NCBI GenBank assembly: GCA_010015805.1 | Contig: ML978128.1 | Coordinates: 1,550,001-1,614,000 of the forward strand | DNA length: 64,000 bases | DNA from: Rhizodiscina lignyota | Taxonomy: Eukaryota; Ascomycota; Dothideomycetes; Aulographales; Rhizodiscinaceae | Reading direction: 5' to 3' | In this document: one piece after another, positions 11,806 to 24,291 of the stretch | Layout: every line of letters starts with the position of its first letter | Position numbering within the stretch: position 1 is the stretch's first letter | Position numbers and translations under genes: made by a program | The notes under the pieces: generated by a model | Told to the model about the DNA's origin: nothing | What the model saw: the letters and a program-made list of their open reading frames with translations, nothing else | The model's database searches: none

Positions 11806-14800
11806 ATGAGCCAGCAATTCCCCTGGGGACCGCCAAGTCAGCAACAGAACGGCGGTCGTCCACCTTCCATCTCCACTGCTGCCTCCGCTGCGCTCAATTC
11901 TCAAGGCGCAGACACGGCGGCGCCGCAGTCGCAGAGTCCGTCTCGCAGCGCGTTCCCACCTTTAGCGTTGGCAGGCTCTGCCGCCACCCAGGCCGCAAAT
12001 CGGCGAAGCATTAGCAGAAACTCATCAGTCTCGTCCGTCTCCGCTACCTTTTCACCCTCACAATCCGGATCGCAGCAGCAAACGTTCAGTCAGCTGCTGT
12101 CGTCCGGGCGTAATCGAGCAACCGTGTCAACGGGCAATCCACCACCAGCTTCCTCCGCCGCAGGCGCGCCTACTACATCACAAGGAGCCGGCGTTGGTGC
12201 GAACGGCGGCGGCGGAGGAACCACCAAGCTGGCTCGAGGATCGCCTTCGCTCTCCCAATCCAGCGGGGTTGGGTCGCCCATCGCTCCAACCTCTGCGCCC
12301 GCTCCAAACTCTCAATCCTTTGCCAAGATTGTCATCGCTCAGATCTTCCTGCTCCTCAGTGGGATTCCGAGAGAAGATCAAGATAGGGCAAAGTGGGAGT
12401 CTCAGACGGAGCAGGTTAGAAAGGTTTGTCCACAATTATCTGTTTTTCTACGCGACTGGACTAACATATAACAGCTGGTTGATTCAAGCGGCATGGAAGT
12501 ATACTCCAAGTACTTCCGCAGGTTACTTCAAGGCAATGCAGCCCAGATCTTTGCCCCAGCTGGAAGGGTTGAGCCCGCTACTACTTACCACATAATAGTT
12601 GGAGAAATGCAAAAGTTACGGCACGACCCACATCAAGCGGAGAAGATCGCCGAGTCCATCGACACGACTGAAGGTGACTTCTTCCGTGACTTCGATCTCT
12701 CTACCTTCATGGAACACTTCAAGCTAGATCCGATTTCTCGCTTTACACTCGCGTTGGAGCTAAAAGACGCGTCTAAACCGGATCTGAGGTCCAAAGGTAC
12801 GTTCACGTGTTAGAGAATAAACTTTCTTCGCTAACACCTCTATTAGCCGAAGCGATCATCTCCCAATACTACCTCGCCTTCCTTGAATCCATAATTCCTC
12901 CCAAACCTGACAGCGACATTGCGCCCTCACACCTCGCTCACATAATTGAAAAAATTGCGCAAGAGCCGCCGCGTACCTGGAGCGAAGAAATGGAGTCGCA
13001 CTTACGTCAAGCAATCGAGCTTAGGTATCAGAAGCTTGGAACCAACGTTCCAGCAGAGGTTATCGCAGCTCTACAGATAGGCCAGCTCTTGAATCCTGGC
13101 TCAAATCTAGTTCGACTGATTCACCGCACCGGCCCTCGAGGAACGACATCCGCGCAAAGCTGCCAAGAACTGCTTGCAAATGTCGAAACACGAGACATCA
13201 ACTACACACAAGTGGCTGATACATTGCTGTACATGGCTTTGGTCGAGAATGGTCAAGCATACAATGCTGCGAATTTTGTGAACGCACTTCGTGATCACCG
13301 GGCCGGTAAACGCTTGGATTGGCAGGATGTCGTTCATGCTTTTGACCGGCCGGGATTGCAAATCTCCAAATCGCAGTTCTTGGTTCTCTATAATGCGCTG
13401 CTCCCTCTTGCGCAGGATTACGAGAACTTCGACATCCAGCTTCTGTGGGGCGGTTCGTGGCAAAACAAGCACACGCAGATATACTTTGTGGTTGCTTTCC
13501 TAACGTGTTCATCCGATGAACTTGACATTACGAGAATTCCTCGGCTTCGCAAAGCGTTCGCTCTCGAAGACTTTCAGGACAGTTCAGAATCCATCAAGGA
13601 ATTTGCTGCCAGTGTCGCGAATCATCCTCTTGTCTCACTTGATGCCACCGCCGCCATCTTCAGCATCATTTTCGAGTCTCGCGAAGTTTATGATTCTGCG
13701 CAACAGATCGGAATCCCGGACATTGTCATCAATGCAAACACGCAGGTCTTTGTCGTCGCAGCTGCAGCAGTGCCAAAGCCATGGGGCGGCTTGCAAGATC
13801 AAGCGCTGAGACAGCTGTTCAAGCCGTTTGTTGAGAAGCGCGTCCCCCACTACGACTTTGTCTTTGAGGGCTTGTGGAAGCGCGACAGCAAGTGGCTTGC
13901 CGAGAAGCTCACCGACATATATCTCGAACAACCAATCTTCCTGCTTCGCATCTTTGAACACGCGGAAGAGCACGGCTGGCTTAATGCCCTTGTTGGTATG
14001 AACACTGAGCTGAGCCTGGATCTGGCATCGTACGCCCATGGACGCGGAGCCCTTGACATCGACGCCTGGGCCCAGAAGACCATGCAAGCGATTCCCGATG
14101 TACTGCCGAAAGCCTTAGCCTCCTTCCTGAGCATGAAAGCTGAATCCGACATCCAGCTCCGTAATCCAACTGGTAGCGAAACTCAAACTGTTCCTCTTAC
14201 TATTAAGACTGTCTATGCCTTCCTTGGAGTCCTAGAGGGCCAGCTGCCAGATGAAGAAATTCTGCAACTGCAGCGTTCCTGCCTCCAAGCCTATCCGAGG
14301 TTGATCAACTATGGAATAGACGACAACATCGATGCAGTTCTTGATGCGAATGGACGCGATGGCAACTTCCTTCCCCCAGAGATTGAAGCGCGCATGACCG
14401 AATATTTCAAGCGGCTTTATCGACAAGAACTGCAGGTGCACGAGTACATTGCTCATCTGAAGGAGATCCGCCGCAGCGAAGTATCCGAAGAGCAAGATCT
14501 TTTCGTCAGCATGATATCTGGTTTGTTGGAGGAATACAACTGCTTCGGCGAGTATCCTCTCGAGGCTCTTGCTACAACTGCGGTCCTTTTTGGCGGTATC
14601 ATCAACTACAACCTGCTGTCATCGGTCGCCTTACAGGTCGCTTTGTCAATGGTGCTCGAGGCTGTACAAGAGCATCCGATCGACGACTCGATGTACAAAT
14701 TCGGATTACAGGCCCTGCTCCATTTTACGAATCGCTTGGAAGAGTGGCCTACATTTTGCGAGAGGCTTTTACGAGTGCCGCTTTTGAAGGGAACCGACGT

Positions 14801-17800
14801 ATGGCCAAAAGCAGAGGAAATCGTGAGGAGAGCGCAAGAACAGAATGTCAACGGTGATTCGTCCAATGGACTGACGAATGGTAATGTCGATGCTCTCACT
14901 GAACCTGCAATTCCAAATTTTACTTGCGTCGCAGCTGATCCGGTGATGGATCTCGAACCCTATGAAGATCCAGATGAGGACACACAAGACAAGGTCTTGT
15001 TTGTTCTGAACAACATTTCGGAGCGCAATCTCCAGGACAAATCGAAGGATCTGAAGGAAGCGCTTGAGGAGAAGCACCACCAGTGGTTTGCCGGCTATCT
15101 GGTAGAAGAGCGAGCCAAGTCTCAGCCAAACTTCCAACCCTTGTACCTTCAGATGTTGGAGGTATTTGACGATCGAAAGCTCTGGGCTGAAGTCCTCCGC
15201 GAGACCTACAAGACCATTACGAAGTTGTTGAACGCAGAATCAACGATGCACTCTACCCAGGAACGTACTAATCTGAAGAACTTGGGCGGCTGGCTTGGGT
15301 CTTTGACCTTGGCCCGTGATAAGCCAATCAAGTTCAAGAATATATCTTTCAAGGATCTACTCATTGAAGGCCATGACACTCAACGACTCACTATCGTCCT
15401 TCCCTTCACCTGCAAAACTCTTGCACAAGGTGCTCGCTCGATCGTGTTCAAGCCGCCAAATCCCTGGATGATGGAGATCGTTCGCGTCCTGAAGGAACTC
15501 TACCAGTTTGTGGAGATGAAGCTCAATCTCAAATTCGAAGTCGAAGTGCTATGCAAGGACCTCAATCTCGACATCAACGTGGTTGAGCCGTCTGACAGTA
15601 TACGCTCTCGGCCAATGCAGGATGATGACTTCCTCAGCAACATCATGTCCGCGGACGGCATGGACCAGCAAGGCTTTAACGACCTCTCGCTCATGAGTCT
15701 ACACCGCACGCGTGGCGCGAATGACCGTTTCTCTGGACAAGCAATCATGGCTTCTTTGCCCTCATTCCATGGTAAACTGATCTATCCGCCATCGCCTTCT
15801 AACCTCGTCAACAAGACACAACTCGAGCGGATTATGCTGGACTCCACACACCAAGCTCTTCAAGAGATCATTGCACCAGTGGTTGAACGCTCAGTTACTA
15901 TTGCTGCCATTTCTGCAGCGCAACTTGTCTCCAAGGACTTCGCAACCGAGCCGGACATTGATCGCTATCGTAATGCTGCTGGCAACATGGTAAAGGCATT
16001 GTCGGGCAGCCTGGCGCTAGTGACATGCAAGGAGCCGCTCAGGATGAGCATCACAAACAATATCCGTCTGTTGGCAAAGGATCTCCCCGAACAGGCACTT
16101 CCTGAAGGCTTGATTCTCATGTTCGTCAACGACAACCTTGACACGATCTGCAATCTCATTGAGCAAGCGGCGGAGAGCCAGAGCGTCAACGAAATCGAAC
16201 ACCAGATACGCGAAGGCATCCATGCAAGGCAGACTCATCGTGACACCCGTCCTCACGAGCCATTCGAGTTCCCTAGTGTTTCTCCATGGGCGCTCTACAT
16301 CCCTGACCCATACAAACAGCAGCAGGGCGGTCTCAGCCGTGAGCAACTAGCTATCTATGAAGACTTTTGCCGACACGTGCGTGGCCTTCCAGGCCATGGG
16401 CCAACGCCCAGCCAAGATGCTGGCAGGCAACTCCCAGACGTCATACAGGATAGCCAGTTCCCGGCAATCCCGAATCTTCCAACACCCGCGGAAGCGCCTG
16501 CAATTCCTCGCCAAGCTATGCCACAGCAGCGTCTGCAACCTGGACCACCTCTAGCTCCAGGCCTTCCAGTTCAACCGCATCTCAATGGCTTCATGGACCC
16601 TGAACTACGCGCTGGGGAATTGTTCGAAGAACTGCGCCGACATGCGAAAGAGAGCAACACCGATCGCATAAAGGATCTGGCGCATGACAATGACATCCGT
16701 ACGATCTACGAAGGTCTCCACGAGATTTTGCTTCAAACTCCGGTGCCAGCACGGGATGAAGTATGCATCAAGCTCGCATGGGCTGCGTATAACATCATTT
16801 TTGATGGCAACTCCAATCGACTGGAGACAGAGGTCATGGCAAACGTACTTGTTGCCGGATGCCAGTACTCTGTTGAGACGAGCAAGATCATGTTGCGCAT
16901 GCTGTACGAGAACGACGACGGAGAACATCTCTTCAACCTCCCTGCCACGGTTTGCTTGCTGGAGAACGAGGTGCTCGACCTGAAGCGCGTTGATAGTATC
17001 ATGGCAAAGTTTCTGCGCTCCCCGGACAGCGGCAGGGCGAGCAAGGCCGCCGAGTTCTTGGCCGATCTTGCAGAAGAAGTTCTGACTGGCAACAATAGCT
17101 ATTATCTTGCTTTCCGAGCAGATTTTGCCCGTTCATTCGAAGCTCTCACGCATGTCGTGGCAGAGAACCCGAATTTTGAACTTGGCAAGAGCGTTGCTGC
17201 GAAATTGCAGATCAATCTACCTGATGCTAGCCTTCCCCCTCCTCCCGGAGCTTCAAAGCAGGATCAGCTGGAGTACGTGTTCGACGAATGGGTCCATCTG
17301 CATCAAAGCTCGAATGTCTCGGAAAAGGCGACCCTTGCATTCATCAAGCAGCTTTCCGACTACGGAGTTCTTCGGAACAGGGAGGACTCCATCCTCTTCC
17401 TCCGTGTCTGCGTTGATGCTTCCGTCGCTGCTTGGGAGAACGAGATGATCGCTACTGGAAACCAGACCCTTGCGTATACACATGTCGATGCCTTGGCTCG
17501 ACTTATTGTGTTCTTGATCGTCTATCAAGGAGAACCTGATGGAGCAGTTAAAGCTAACAAGGCTGGGATTTTTGAGGGCATTCTGGCTCTTATTATTCTC
17601 GTCATGTGCAACCATCACCAGCAGCGTGGCGGCCATTTCGCACAGAAGGTGTTCTACCGCCTCTTTGCCACCACCACCTTCGAGCTCCACAGGAGCCGCA
17701 GTGCAATAGCTGGCTTTGAGAAGGATATTATGCTTGTGTTGGGTCGTGGGTTCCTGGCCATGCAGCCGCGCTTCCTGCCGGGATTCTCATTTGGCTGGAT

Positions 17801-19079
17801 TGCACTCATCTCGCATCGCATGTTCATGCCGGCAATGCTCAAGATGGCAGATCAAGCGGGCTGGGACCTGTACATTCAGACCATGGAGACCCTTCTTGAG
17901 TATGTCGGAGAGTTGGTCAAGCCCGTGGTAACCTCAGAGCTCGCGCGCGACATGTACAGGAGTGTGCTGAGGATCCTACTTGTCCTCCACCACGACTTCC
18001 CCGAGTTCTTGGCTGAGCACCATATCAGGCTCTGCAACGCCATTCCAGCGCACTGCACGCAGCTCCGCAACCTCGTCATTTCGGCTTATCCGTCTACTTA
18101 TCCAGAGCTGCCGGATCCGTTTGCTAGCAACCTCAAAGTTGACCGAATTGAGGATGTTCGCAAGGCACCTCCTATCCGATATGATGCTGATGCTGAGCTT
18201 TCCGCTGCTGGCATCAAGTCTGCCATGGATGCACTATTGTCGACTCCTGAAGACCAACCTCTTGGCTCCACTGAACTTGCTCAAGTCGTGGATGCATGCA
18301 ACCGATCGTCTCTCCATAACGTCGGATTTGGTGGTGTTCCTCTCGAAACGGATCATATTCTGATCACTGCGATTGTGCTTGCGATTGGATCTCGCGCCGT
18401 TGAGACGATTGCTGCCAAGAATGGACAGGTTTTCCAGTCTCAGTCACCACATGCCAAGCTTCTCAATACTTTGGCTCGCCAGCTTCGCCCAGAGTCCCGA
18501 TATCACTTCCTCTCTGCGATTGTGAACCAACTCCGCTACCCCAACAGCCACACTCACTGGTTCAGCTACGCCCTGCTTGCGTTCTTTTCGCCAGCAGCGG
18601 CGGCCAGTGACGACGAGGAGTTACTTGGGGTGCAACAGCAAGCGACCCGGGTTCTATTAGAGAGGCTTCTAGTGCATAGGCCGCACCCATGGGGCCTGAT
18701 AATTACTTTGCTCGAGTTGTTGAAGAATACGGACCTTGGATTCTGGCAGTTGCCGTTCGTGAAGGCGGCCCCCGAAGTATGTTATCTCCTACAGTTATTC
18801 CGAGAGTTTTTCCTGCTACACACGCTCCCCAGAGGGCCAGAGGACGCTGCGGATCCGACCGGAGAGGATGGAGAGGAGGAGAGAGGCGCTCTAGGTGACA
18901 TCCTTAAAGCTGCCTCATCCATCATCTTCGCCCTCCGGTTATCATACAGCTTACTCTCTGCGGCTTCTACTCGTTTTAATTTCTTGCAGCACATAATGCT
19001 AACTTGACGCCAGGTTGAGCGGCTCTTCGGTGCACTGTTCACGCATATTCACAACAACTCGCCACGCGCTTTGACCTGA
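11806..19079 (+). CDS. NOT1: CCR4-NOT complex scaffold subunit 1
   Basis: Four exons (11806-12423, 12475-12796, 12847-18776, 19014-19079) give 2311 aa, matching the usual size of Not1/Cdc39. The protein is the scaffold of the CCR4-NOT deadenylase, which shortens mRNA poly(A) tails and represses translation. The first 170 residues are low-complexity Ser/Gln/Ala. Helical HEAT-type repeats follow, then the central MIF4G-like region that binds Caf1, the DUF3819 (CAF40-binding) segment, and the large conserved C-terminal Not1 domain ending in 'FVKAAPE' plus 'VERLFGALF' across the last intron. The junctions keep frame and restore family sequence ('VRK/LVDSSG', 'DLRSK/AEAIISQYYL'). The terminal intron is 237 nt, much longer than the other two (51 and 50 nt), and is itself readable (see findings). 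Confidence 0.95.
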
Positions 19080-20266
19080 ACGACAGCTCGATAAGTCGTT
19101 CAAATGGCTTACATACACCTTGTCTCCTCACATACCTACGACTTCCCACTACTTCTTTCCCTGCTGCATCTGCACTGCATGCGAAGCTGGAGTTCTCTAC
19201 TTGGTCGGCGGGAAAGCTCTACGACAGTTATGAAGTGCTCATGACTTGTCCTGTCTTGTCTTCCTCTAACGTTTTCTGCTTCTCATGCATCCGGAGGCTG
19301 GCGAGCCTAGGGTTGGGTTGACGGTAATACCTTAGTTGCACTCATCAAGTGGTGTTTCATGCCTACGACTTCTTTTTCCCTTTTTGTGATTTTTGATCTT
19401 GCTGCAAAAGTTAGGCGCTGGTAAACGAGAGTTCTCGAAGACGATGGCCTTTTATGGTAACCGGCTTTCGAGGATGGGTGACTTCTTTCTCTTCTTGTTT
19501 TTGTTTTTTTTCACGGACGGCGAGATGATTGCGGCTCTTTTTTCCATGCCCTACTGCGAACCTGGATCGGGGAGCTGTAGTATACACACTCATCTTCTTG
19601 GAGTCGGAGGAGCGGGCCTTACAAAACGAGCTGCCATCAAGCATTTTAGAGGGTTCTTTCCTTGCAGTGACGAACTTGAGACGGTGGAGGCGGACTGCAT
19701 CTTGTGTAGGATAGCTAAAAAAAATTCTGTCTCCAGGAACGTCGGTCTGAGAAGCTTCGTTATGCATCGTCTTGTGACGATCTAACTGTTCTAGTTAAAT
19801 GCCCGGTAGTTCCGGCATTATCGGCTCGATCCGATTTCCCAAATGTATCCTCCATCCCGCCCATTCTCCCCGCATTCTGGTATTGACGTTGCCCATTCTC
19901 CACGCATTTCCGATGTAACATTCATGCCAGGCTAAATGCCATTTCATTAATCCTCCAATTACCATCATAAGCTTATTGAGCCTCCTGCAGGTACATGCCA
20001 TGAGATCCAATATTAGTAAACTATACGAGATCTGCCACACGGATATGTGACACCATATTGCGGGGATTGTCAGCGCTGCTGCAACCTGCCATTTCGATGA
20101 ATTGTGATTTTCCTGGAAGCTCGGTTCAATTATTTACGTTGCATCCCTTCAGCTCTGCGTGACTATGTACAAAATTTCAAAATGACATTTATATCCCGCC
20201 CCTGGCGGTGCCGCGAAAGCTCGGTCAAAGTGAGAAGAGCGGCTCTTGCGTGCCTAGAATACCATC
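19080..20266. other. Intergenic region
   Basis: About 1.2 kb holding the NOT1 3' region and the upstream region of the secreted glycosidase. T-rich tracts occur near 19370-19400 and 19480-19520. No coding signal or RNA gene is recognised. Confidence 0.5.
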
Positions 20267-21900
20267 ATGGCGGTGCTCACATCGTTTGCAGTCTATACAT
20301 CTCTTCTATTCTCAATAGCTCTCGCGGCGCCTGCTCCGGCAAAGCACATTTCGCTGCCACGTCAACCGCCTTCGAGCGCAGTTGTCGTTCCGAAAGACCT
20401 CGTGTCCTTGTCAATCGAATTCAAGCGCCTCCCTAAATACGCCGGCGATACAAAGTCACCCAACACCTTCTCCCTGAACCTTTTGAACAATCTGAAGCAA
20501 GTAACCGGTGTATTTCCGGTCTGCAGAGTGGGAGGCAATTCTCAGTAAGAAGCTTGAGCTCCCCAACTTCATACTAGCGAAGACTGAAACTCAATTGTAG
20601 AGACGATGCTATCTACAATGCCACCCAATCCGACCCCGAAGTTGACCTGCCCATCCCTCCTGGATATATCCGACAGCCTGCCAGTATCGGCGCGAGCTTC
20701 TTTGATTCCTACCGTGTCTGGCCAGCCAAGTTCATCGCGGGTATCGATCTCGCACGCAACGACTCCATTGGGGTAGAGAGCGTGAACAAGTTCACCGAAT
20801 TATCGTGTAAAGCTTTAGGTAAAAATCTCTTTATGTGGGAAAGTGGCAACGAACCGGATCAATACGCATCCAATTGGGGACGGAGAGACCCCACGTTCTG
20901 GACAATAGAGAATTACGTCGCGCAGTGGAAGAACTACTCGTCGAAGGTGCAAGACCAGGTCGCGAAGAGCTGTCCGCAGCTGAGGAAGTCTTCGTCTTTC
21001 TTCGGCCCGTCCATGGCGGGGATCAATTCCGACCCAGATGGCTTTGGGCCTGTCGGAGCATTTGTGCATGGAATTGATAGCAACCCCAAGACTCCAATCC
21101 AGCAAATCTCGACGCACAACTACGCCGGTGGGGCAGGATTGCCAGGCGTGTCATTACAGGCGACTTTGATGAACCATACCGCCATAATGAACAATATCCA
21201 AGGCCACTTGAATATCCGCTCGATACTCGCCTCGGATGGATTCAAGATGCCATTCACGATTGGTGAGACCAACTCGCTCTTTGGCGGTGGCGCATCGGGA
21301 ACCAGCAACACGTATGGCGCGGGCTTATGGACCGCTGATTATTCTTTGTGGATCGGCTCCGTCGGTATTCAACGCGTCCAGTTCCACCAGTCCTACGGCG
21401 CCGCGTATAGTGCGTGGAATCCTGTCGAGATCGGCTCAAGCGGGCCGCCTGCTACCCTAGCACCGTACTATGGCAAGATCTTCGCTGCCAAGTTCATCGG
21501 ATCCGATTCGAACGCCAAGATTGCAAACATACCAATTGCAGGTACGGATGGTCTTGAGAGCATGTACGCCGCATACGGACGGTCGGGATTGGAGAGAATT
21601 GCAATTCTGAATCTGAAGTTGTACAACTCGACGGACTCCACTTCGACAAGAGACAGCAGGACGTATTCGGTGCAGCTACCGCAGAGCAACAGCAATGTGA
21701 GACTCGAACGTCTTCAAGCTGCTGGTGCAGATGTGACGAGCGGAATCACCTTTGGAGGCTACTCGTATGATTATGCGCTCGGAAATGGCAAGCCAGTGAA
21801 AGTGAAGTCGTCTAATGGGGTGACAACGCAGAAGGTGAAAGGAAGCGCGTTGAGCGTCACGGTCGCAGATTCGGAAGCGCTGCTAGTAACCATACTGTAA
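20267..21900 (+). CDS. Secreted glycoside hydrolase family 79 (beta-glucuronidase-like)
   Basis: Two exons (20267-20544, 20601-21900) with a 56-nt intron give 525 aa. A signal peptide covers about residues 1-21, ending 'ALAAPAP'. The intron junction restores 'RVGGNSQ', a conserved GH79 strand. The proton donor is probably Glu177 in 'ESGNEPD', and the nucleophile Glu315 in 'TIGETNS'; the usual clan GH-A arrangement of NEP followed by a later glutamate is therefore intact. The C-terminal beta domain typical of GH79 follows. Known fungal members release glucuronic acid or 4-O-methylglucuronic acid from arabinogalactan-type glycans; the substrate here is not deducible. The ATG has a good CCATCATG context. 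The stop codon is only 18 bp from the end of the convergent F-box gene. Confidence 0.88.
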
Positions 21901-21918
21901 ATTGTAATGCAGCATCAG

Positions 21919-23154
21919 TCATAGGGTGGCTTTTGTTGCCCACGCGGCCATGTGGTATAGCGGAGTGTCGTTCATGAATGGCTCAGAAAGCCATTCAAAT
22001 TTAACTGGCTTGGTAAATCTTGCTTCGTAACTATCCAAGATGGTGCCGAGGCCATAGGTCCATCTGGCCATGGAATCGTACTGTTGGAACCACCACACAA
22101 CCCGCTCCAACTTTGGGAGCCGCTCTGGAGCATTTCTTAGCAGATTCAGCATGGCTCCATGTCGGAGCTCTCGTCTAACGCCGTCTGCCATGTGCCAATT
22201 GAACATCTGATACTGTAATTGCAGAATTTCAACATTGGGAGGCAGCCTAGTTGATGGAAGTAATGCATCATCTATGCCATCTCTGACAAAGTCATCCAGT
22301 ACGCCGAGCCTCCTGATTTTTGAATAGTCTGCAAATGAGATGGGTCCACCCGATGCTAGCAACCAGCTATTCTTGAAGCATCCTGCGTCGCTGCTACAGA
22401 TGAAGAGCTCTTCTAGAGTATCCTTGTGCCGCCGGAGGAGTTCTTCTAACGCATGTGCCGATATTGGGCCCTCGTAACGGGCCGAAGCCGCCTCAGAGCA
22501 GTACAATTCGAAGTGGAAGCACCTCAACGTGCTTATTGTAGACAAAATGGTGCCAATGCTACTACCCAAACTGTCAGCTGCGCCGCGATATAGTCGTAAA
22601 TCCGTGATGTCCGACGTGCTCCCCCTGAGACTGGCAAGACGCTCATATGAAAGATGAGATGTGTGCCAGTACTCGTCTAGGATAAGGGTCTTTAAGTTGC
22701 GTTTGCGCAAAAGAGAGCAGAGTAGCTCGGTCTCGTCAAAGTCGTAAGCACACGTGGAAACGCGCACTTCGGTAAGGCAGGGTAGTAAGTCAAGTATCTT
22801 GAGCTTAGATGCACGACACTGCTCTTGAAGGGAGTTGCTTGGTGACGTATGTGTAACTGTCAACTTCAGACGTTTGACTTGACTTTGCACCTCGGGCCGC
22901 TTCTCAAGCATATGAATAAGGCGCGTGTATCTTTGGAGACCACGTCCCGAATTTGAAGATATAAGATGGACAGCGAGACAAATGGACCTGAAGAATAGAG
23001 GCTCTACTATCCGGTATAGGCGCCGACAGGCCAGCGCAGCATTGGTAAGGGATCGACCTCTAGGGAGGGAAGAGACAATGTACAATATGATCTCGTCAGG
23101 CAGCTTCTCGAGAAACTTTGTTGGCTCATCGTCATTGGCGACTGATTGATCCAT
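21919..23154 (-). CDS. F-box protein
   Basis: Intronless gene for 411 aa. The F-box lies at about residues 13-55 ('LEKLPDEIILYIVSSL', then the 'ACRRLYRIVEPLFFRSI' helix) and would bind Skp1 in an SCF ubiquitin ligase. The remainder is an irregular leucine-rich region without clear repeats, as in many fungal F-box proteins whose targets are unknown. I placed the start at the ATG at 23154, which has the strong context ACCATGG; the frame continues upstream only with non-ATG codons. It converges with the GH79 gene, with just 18 bp between stop codons, so the transcripts almost certainly overlap. Confidence 0.85.
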   Translation of the reverse strand: MDQSVANDDEPTKFLEKLPDEIILYIVSSLPRGRSLTNAALACRRLYRIVEPLFFRSICLAVHLISSNSGRGLQRYTRLIHMLEKRPEVQSQVKRLKLTVTHTSPSNSLQEQCRASKLKILDLLPCLTEVRVSTCAYDFDETELLCSLLRKRNLKTLILDEYWHTSHLSYERLASLRGSTSDITDLRLYRGAADSLGSSIGTILSTISTLRCFHFELYCSEAASARYEGPISAHALEELLRRHKDTLEELFICSSDAGCFKNSWLLASGGPISFADYSKIRRLGVLDDFVRDGIDDALLPSTRLPPNVEILQLQYQMFNWHMADGVRRELRHGAMLNLLRNAPERLPKLERVVWWFQQYDSMARWTYGLGTILDSYEARFTKPVKFEWLSEPFMNDTPLYHMAAWATKATL

Positions 23155-23652
23155 GGTTCCAGGCAGTGTGTGATCTCGATAACTGGCAAATTTGAACTGA
23201 TCTTGGAAATGATGTTTGAGTTTGGTTATCACACTTATTCGGAACTGGAGTAAGGAGGTCGCGATATCGGGTCGTCAGCCGATTCCACCGCCCGAAGTTT
23301 AACCGGTTGGGTGCCGTGGGTGGCTCTAGCACCTGGCCCTGGGTATCTAATTCTGGGTGGGTTGAGGAGCCGCCAACAGCCATGGAATTCAACAAGAGAT
23401 ATCACGAACCTTTACGCGCCGCCTGGGCAGGAGCTGTCGGACAAAGGTCCTGTGACAGAAAATTCATGCCTTAAGAGTGAATGAATAGCATGAGCGGCTA
23501 CTCTATATCAATGCGCTCATGCATTTTGGGGGGAAGTGCTTCCTTCAACATTAGAGGGCATATGATACAAGTCAAATATAACCACCAACGAGGCAATTTT
23601 TATTTTAAAAACTGCTTAGCTGCTTTACAGGCTGTGCGTCGCAAACATAATC
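23155..23652. other. Divergent upstream region
   Basis: About 500 bases between the divergent F-box and first eIF3j-like genes. No coding sequence is recognised; the part near 23580-23620 is A/T-rich. Confidence 0.45.
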
Positions 23653-24108
23653 ATGAGTGCTGGGAAAGAGCGAGAGAGACCGAAGCTCACTCCAGAGGTG
23701 AAAGAATCGCCTACAGATCGCTCCAACTCATCCGACGAGCAATTCCCCGAGGCTGTTGCAGAATTACAACAGCTTCACATATTCAATCCAAATACAAAGG
23801 TGGATTTTGAAGAGCTCCGGGTAGCCATTGCCGAAAATCTGGGCAGATTCAGGAAGCACGAAGAATACCTCACATTCCTTGCAGACTTGATCTGGAGTCT
23901 CTGTATTCCCTTGAAGCCAGGGGATGTTGAAGATTTTGCAAGAGGACTCGCATTGTTGGCATGCAAGAGGCGACAGTTGATTGATGATGCAATGAACGAG
24001 AGGCCTGAAGAAGCGGTAAAGAGACCCGCCCCCGAACCTGCGGAGGAGAAAGGTGGTGAAAGACAGAGAGCGAAATTGTTCATCGCGGGTTATAGGCCGT
24101 TTGGTTGA
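23653..24108 (+). CDS. eIF3j C-terminal-domain-like protein, copy 1
   Basis: An intronless gene for 151 aa. Residues about 45-118 align by eye with the C-terminal half of translation initiation factor eIF3j (yeast Hcr1). The matching elements are an 'FNPNTKVDFEELR' opening, a 'FRKHEEYLTFLADLIW' helix, 'LCIPLKPGDVEDF', and a final helix ending in Lys/Arg/Gln. The acidic N-terminal half and the C-terminal tail of a true eIF3j (about 265 aa) are missing. eIF3j binds the 40S decoding centre; whether this short form does so is unknown. A related gene follows 183 bp downstream on the same strand, so this is probably a local duplication. It is not the housekeeping eIF3j, which I would expect elsewhere in the genome. 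Confidence 0.65.
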   Translation: MSAGKERERPKLTPEVKESPTDRSNSSDEQFPEAVAELQQLHIFNPNTKVDFEELRVAIAENLGRFRKHEEYLTFLADLIWSLCIPLKPGDVEDFARGLALLACKRRQLIDDAMNERPEEAVKRPAPEPAEEKGGERQRAKLFIAGYRPFG

Positions 24109-24291
24109 TTTACCGCAGGTCGTACAGATATGGCTCTTTTGATAAGGGCGCTTAGAGTATGTTGTTCACATGAGGCCCAACTTGTGCGACCATGAGGAGT
24201 ATATGAAAGTCCATCCTCCTGCAGCGCCGTGGGCACAGACTTTGTTCATACGACTACTCATTCCATTAATTCCGTATGAAATATTAGCAAG

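Noticed and set aside
23155-23232. A longer F-box protein starting upstream
   Set aside because: The extension starts only at GTG, while the ATG at 23154 has an excellent context just ahead of the F-box.
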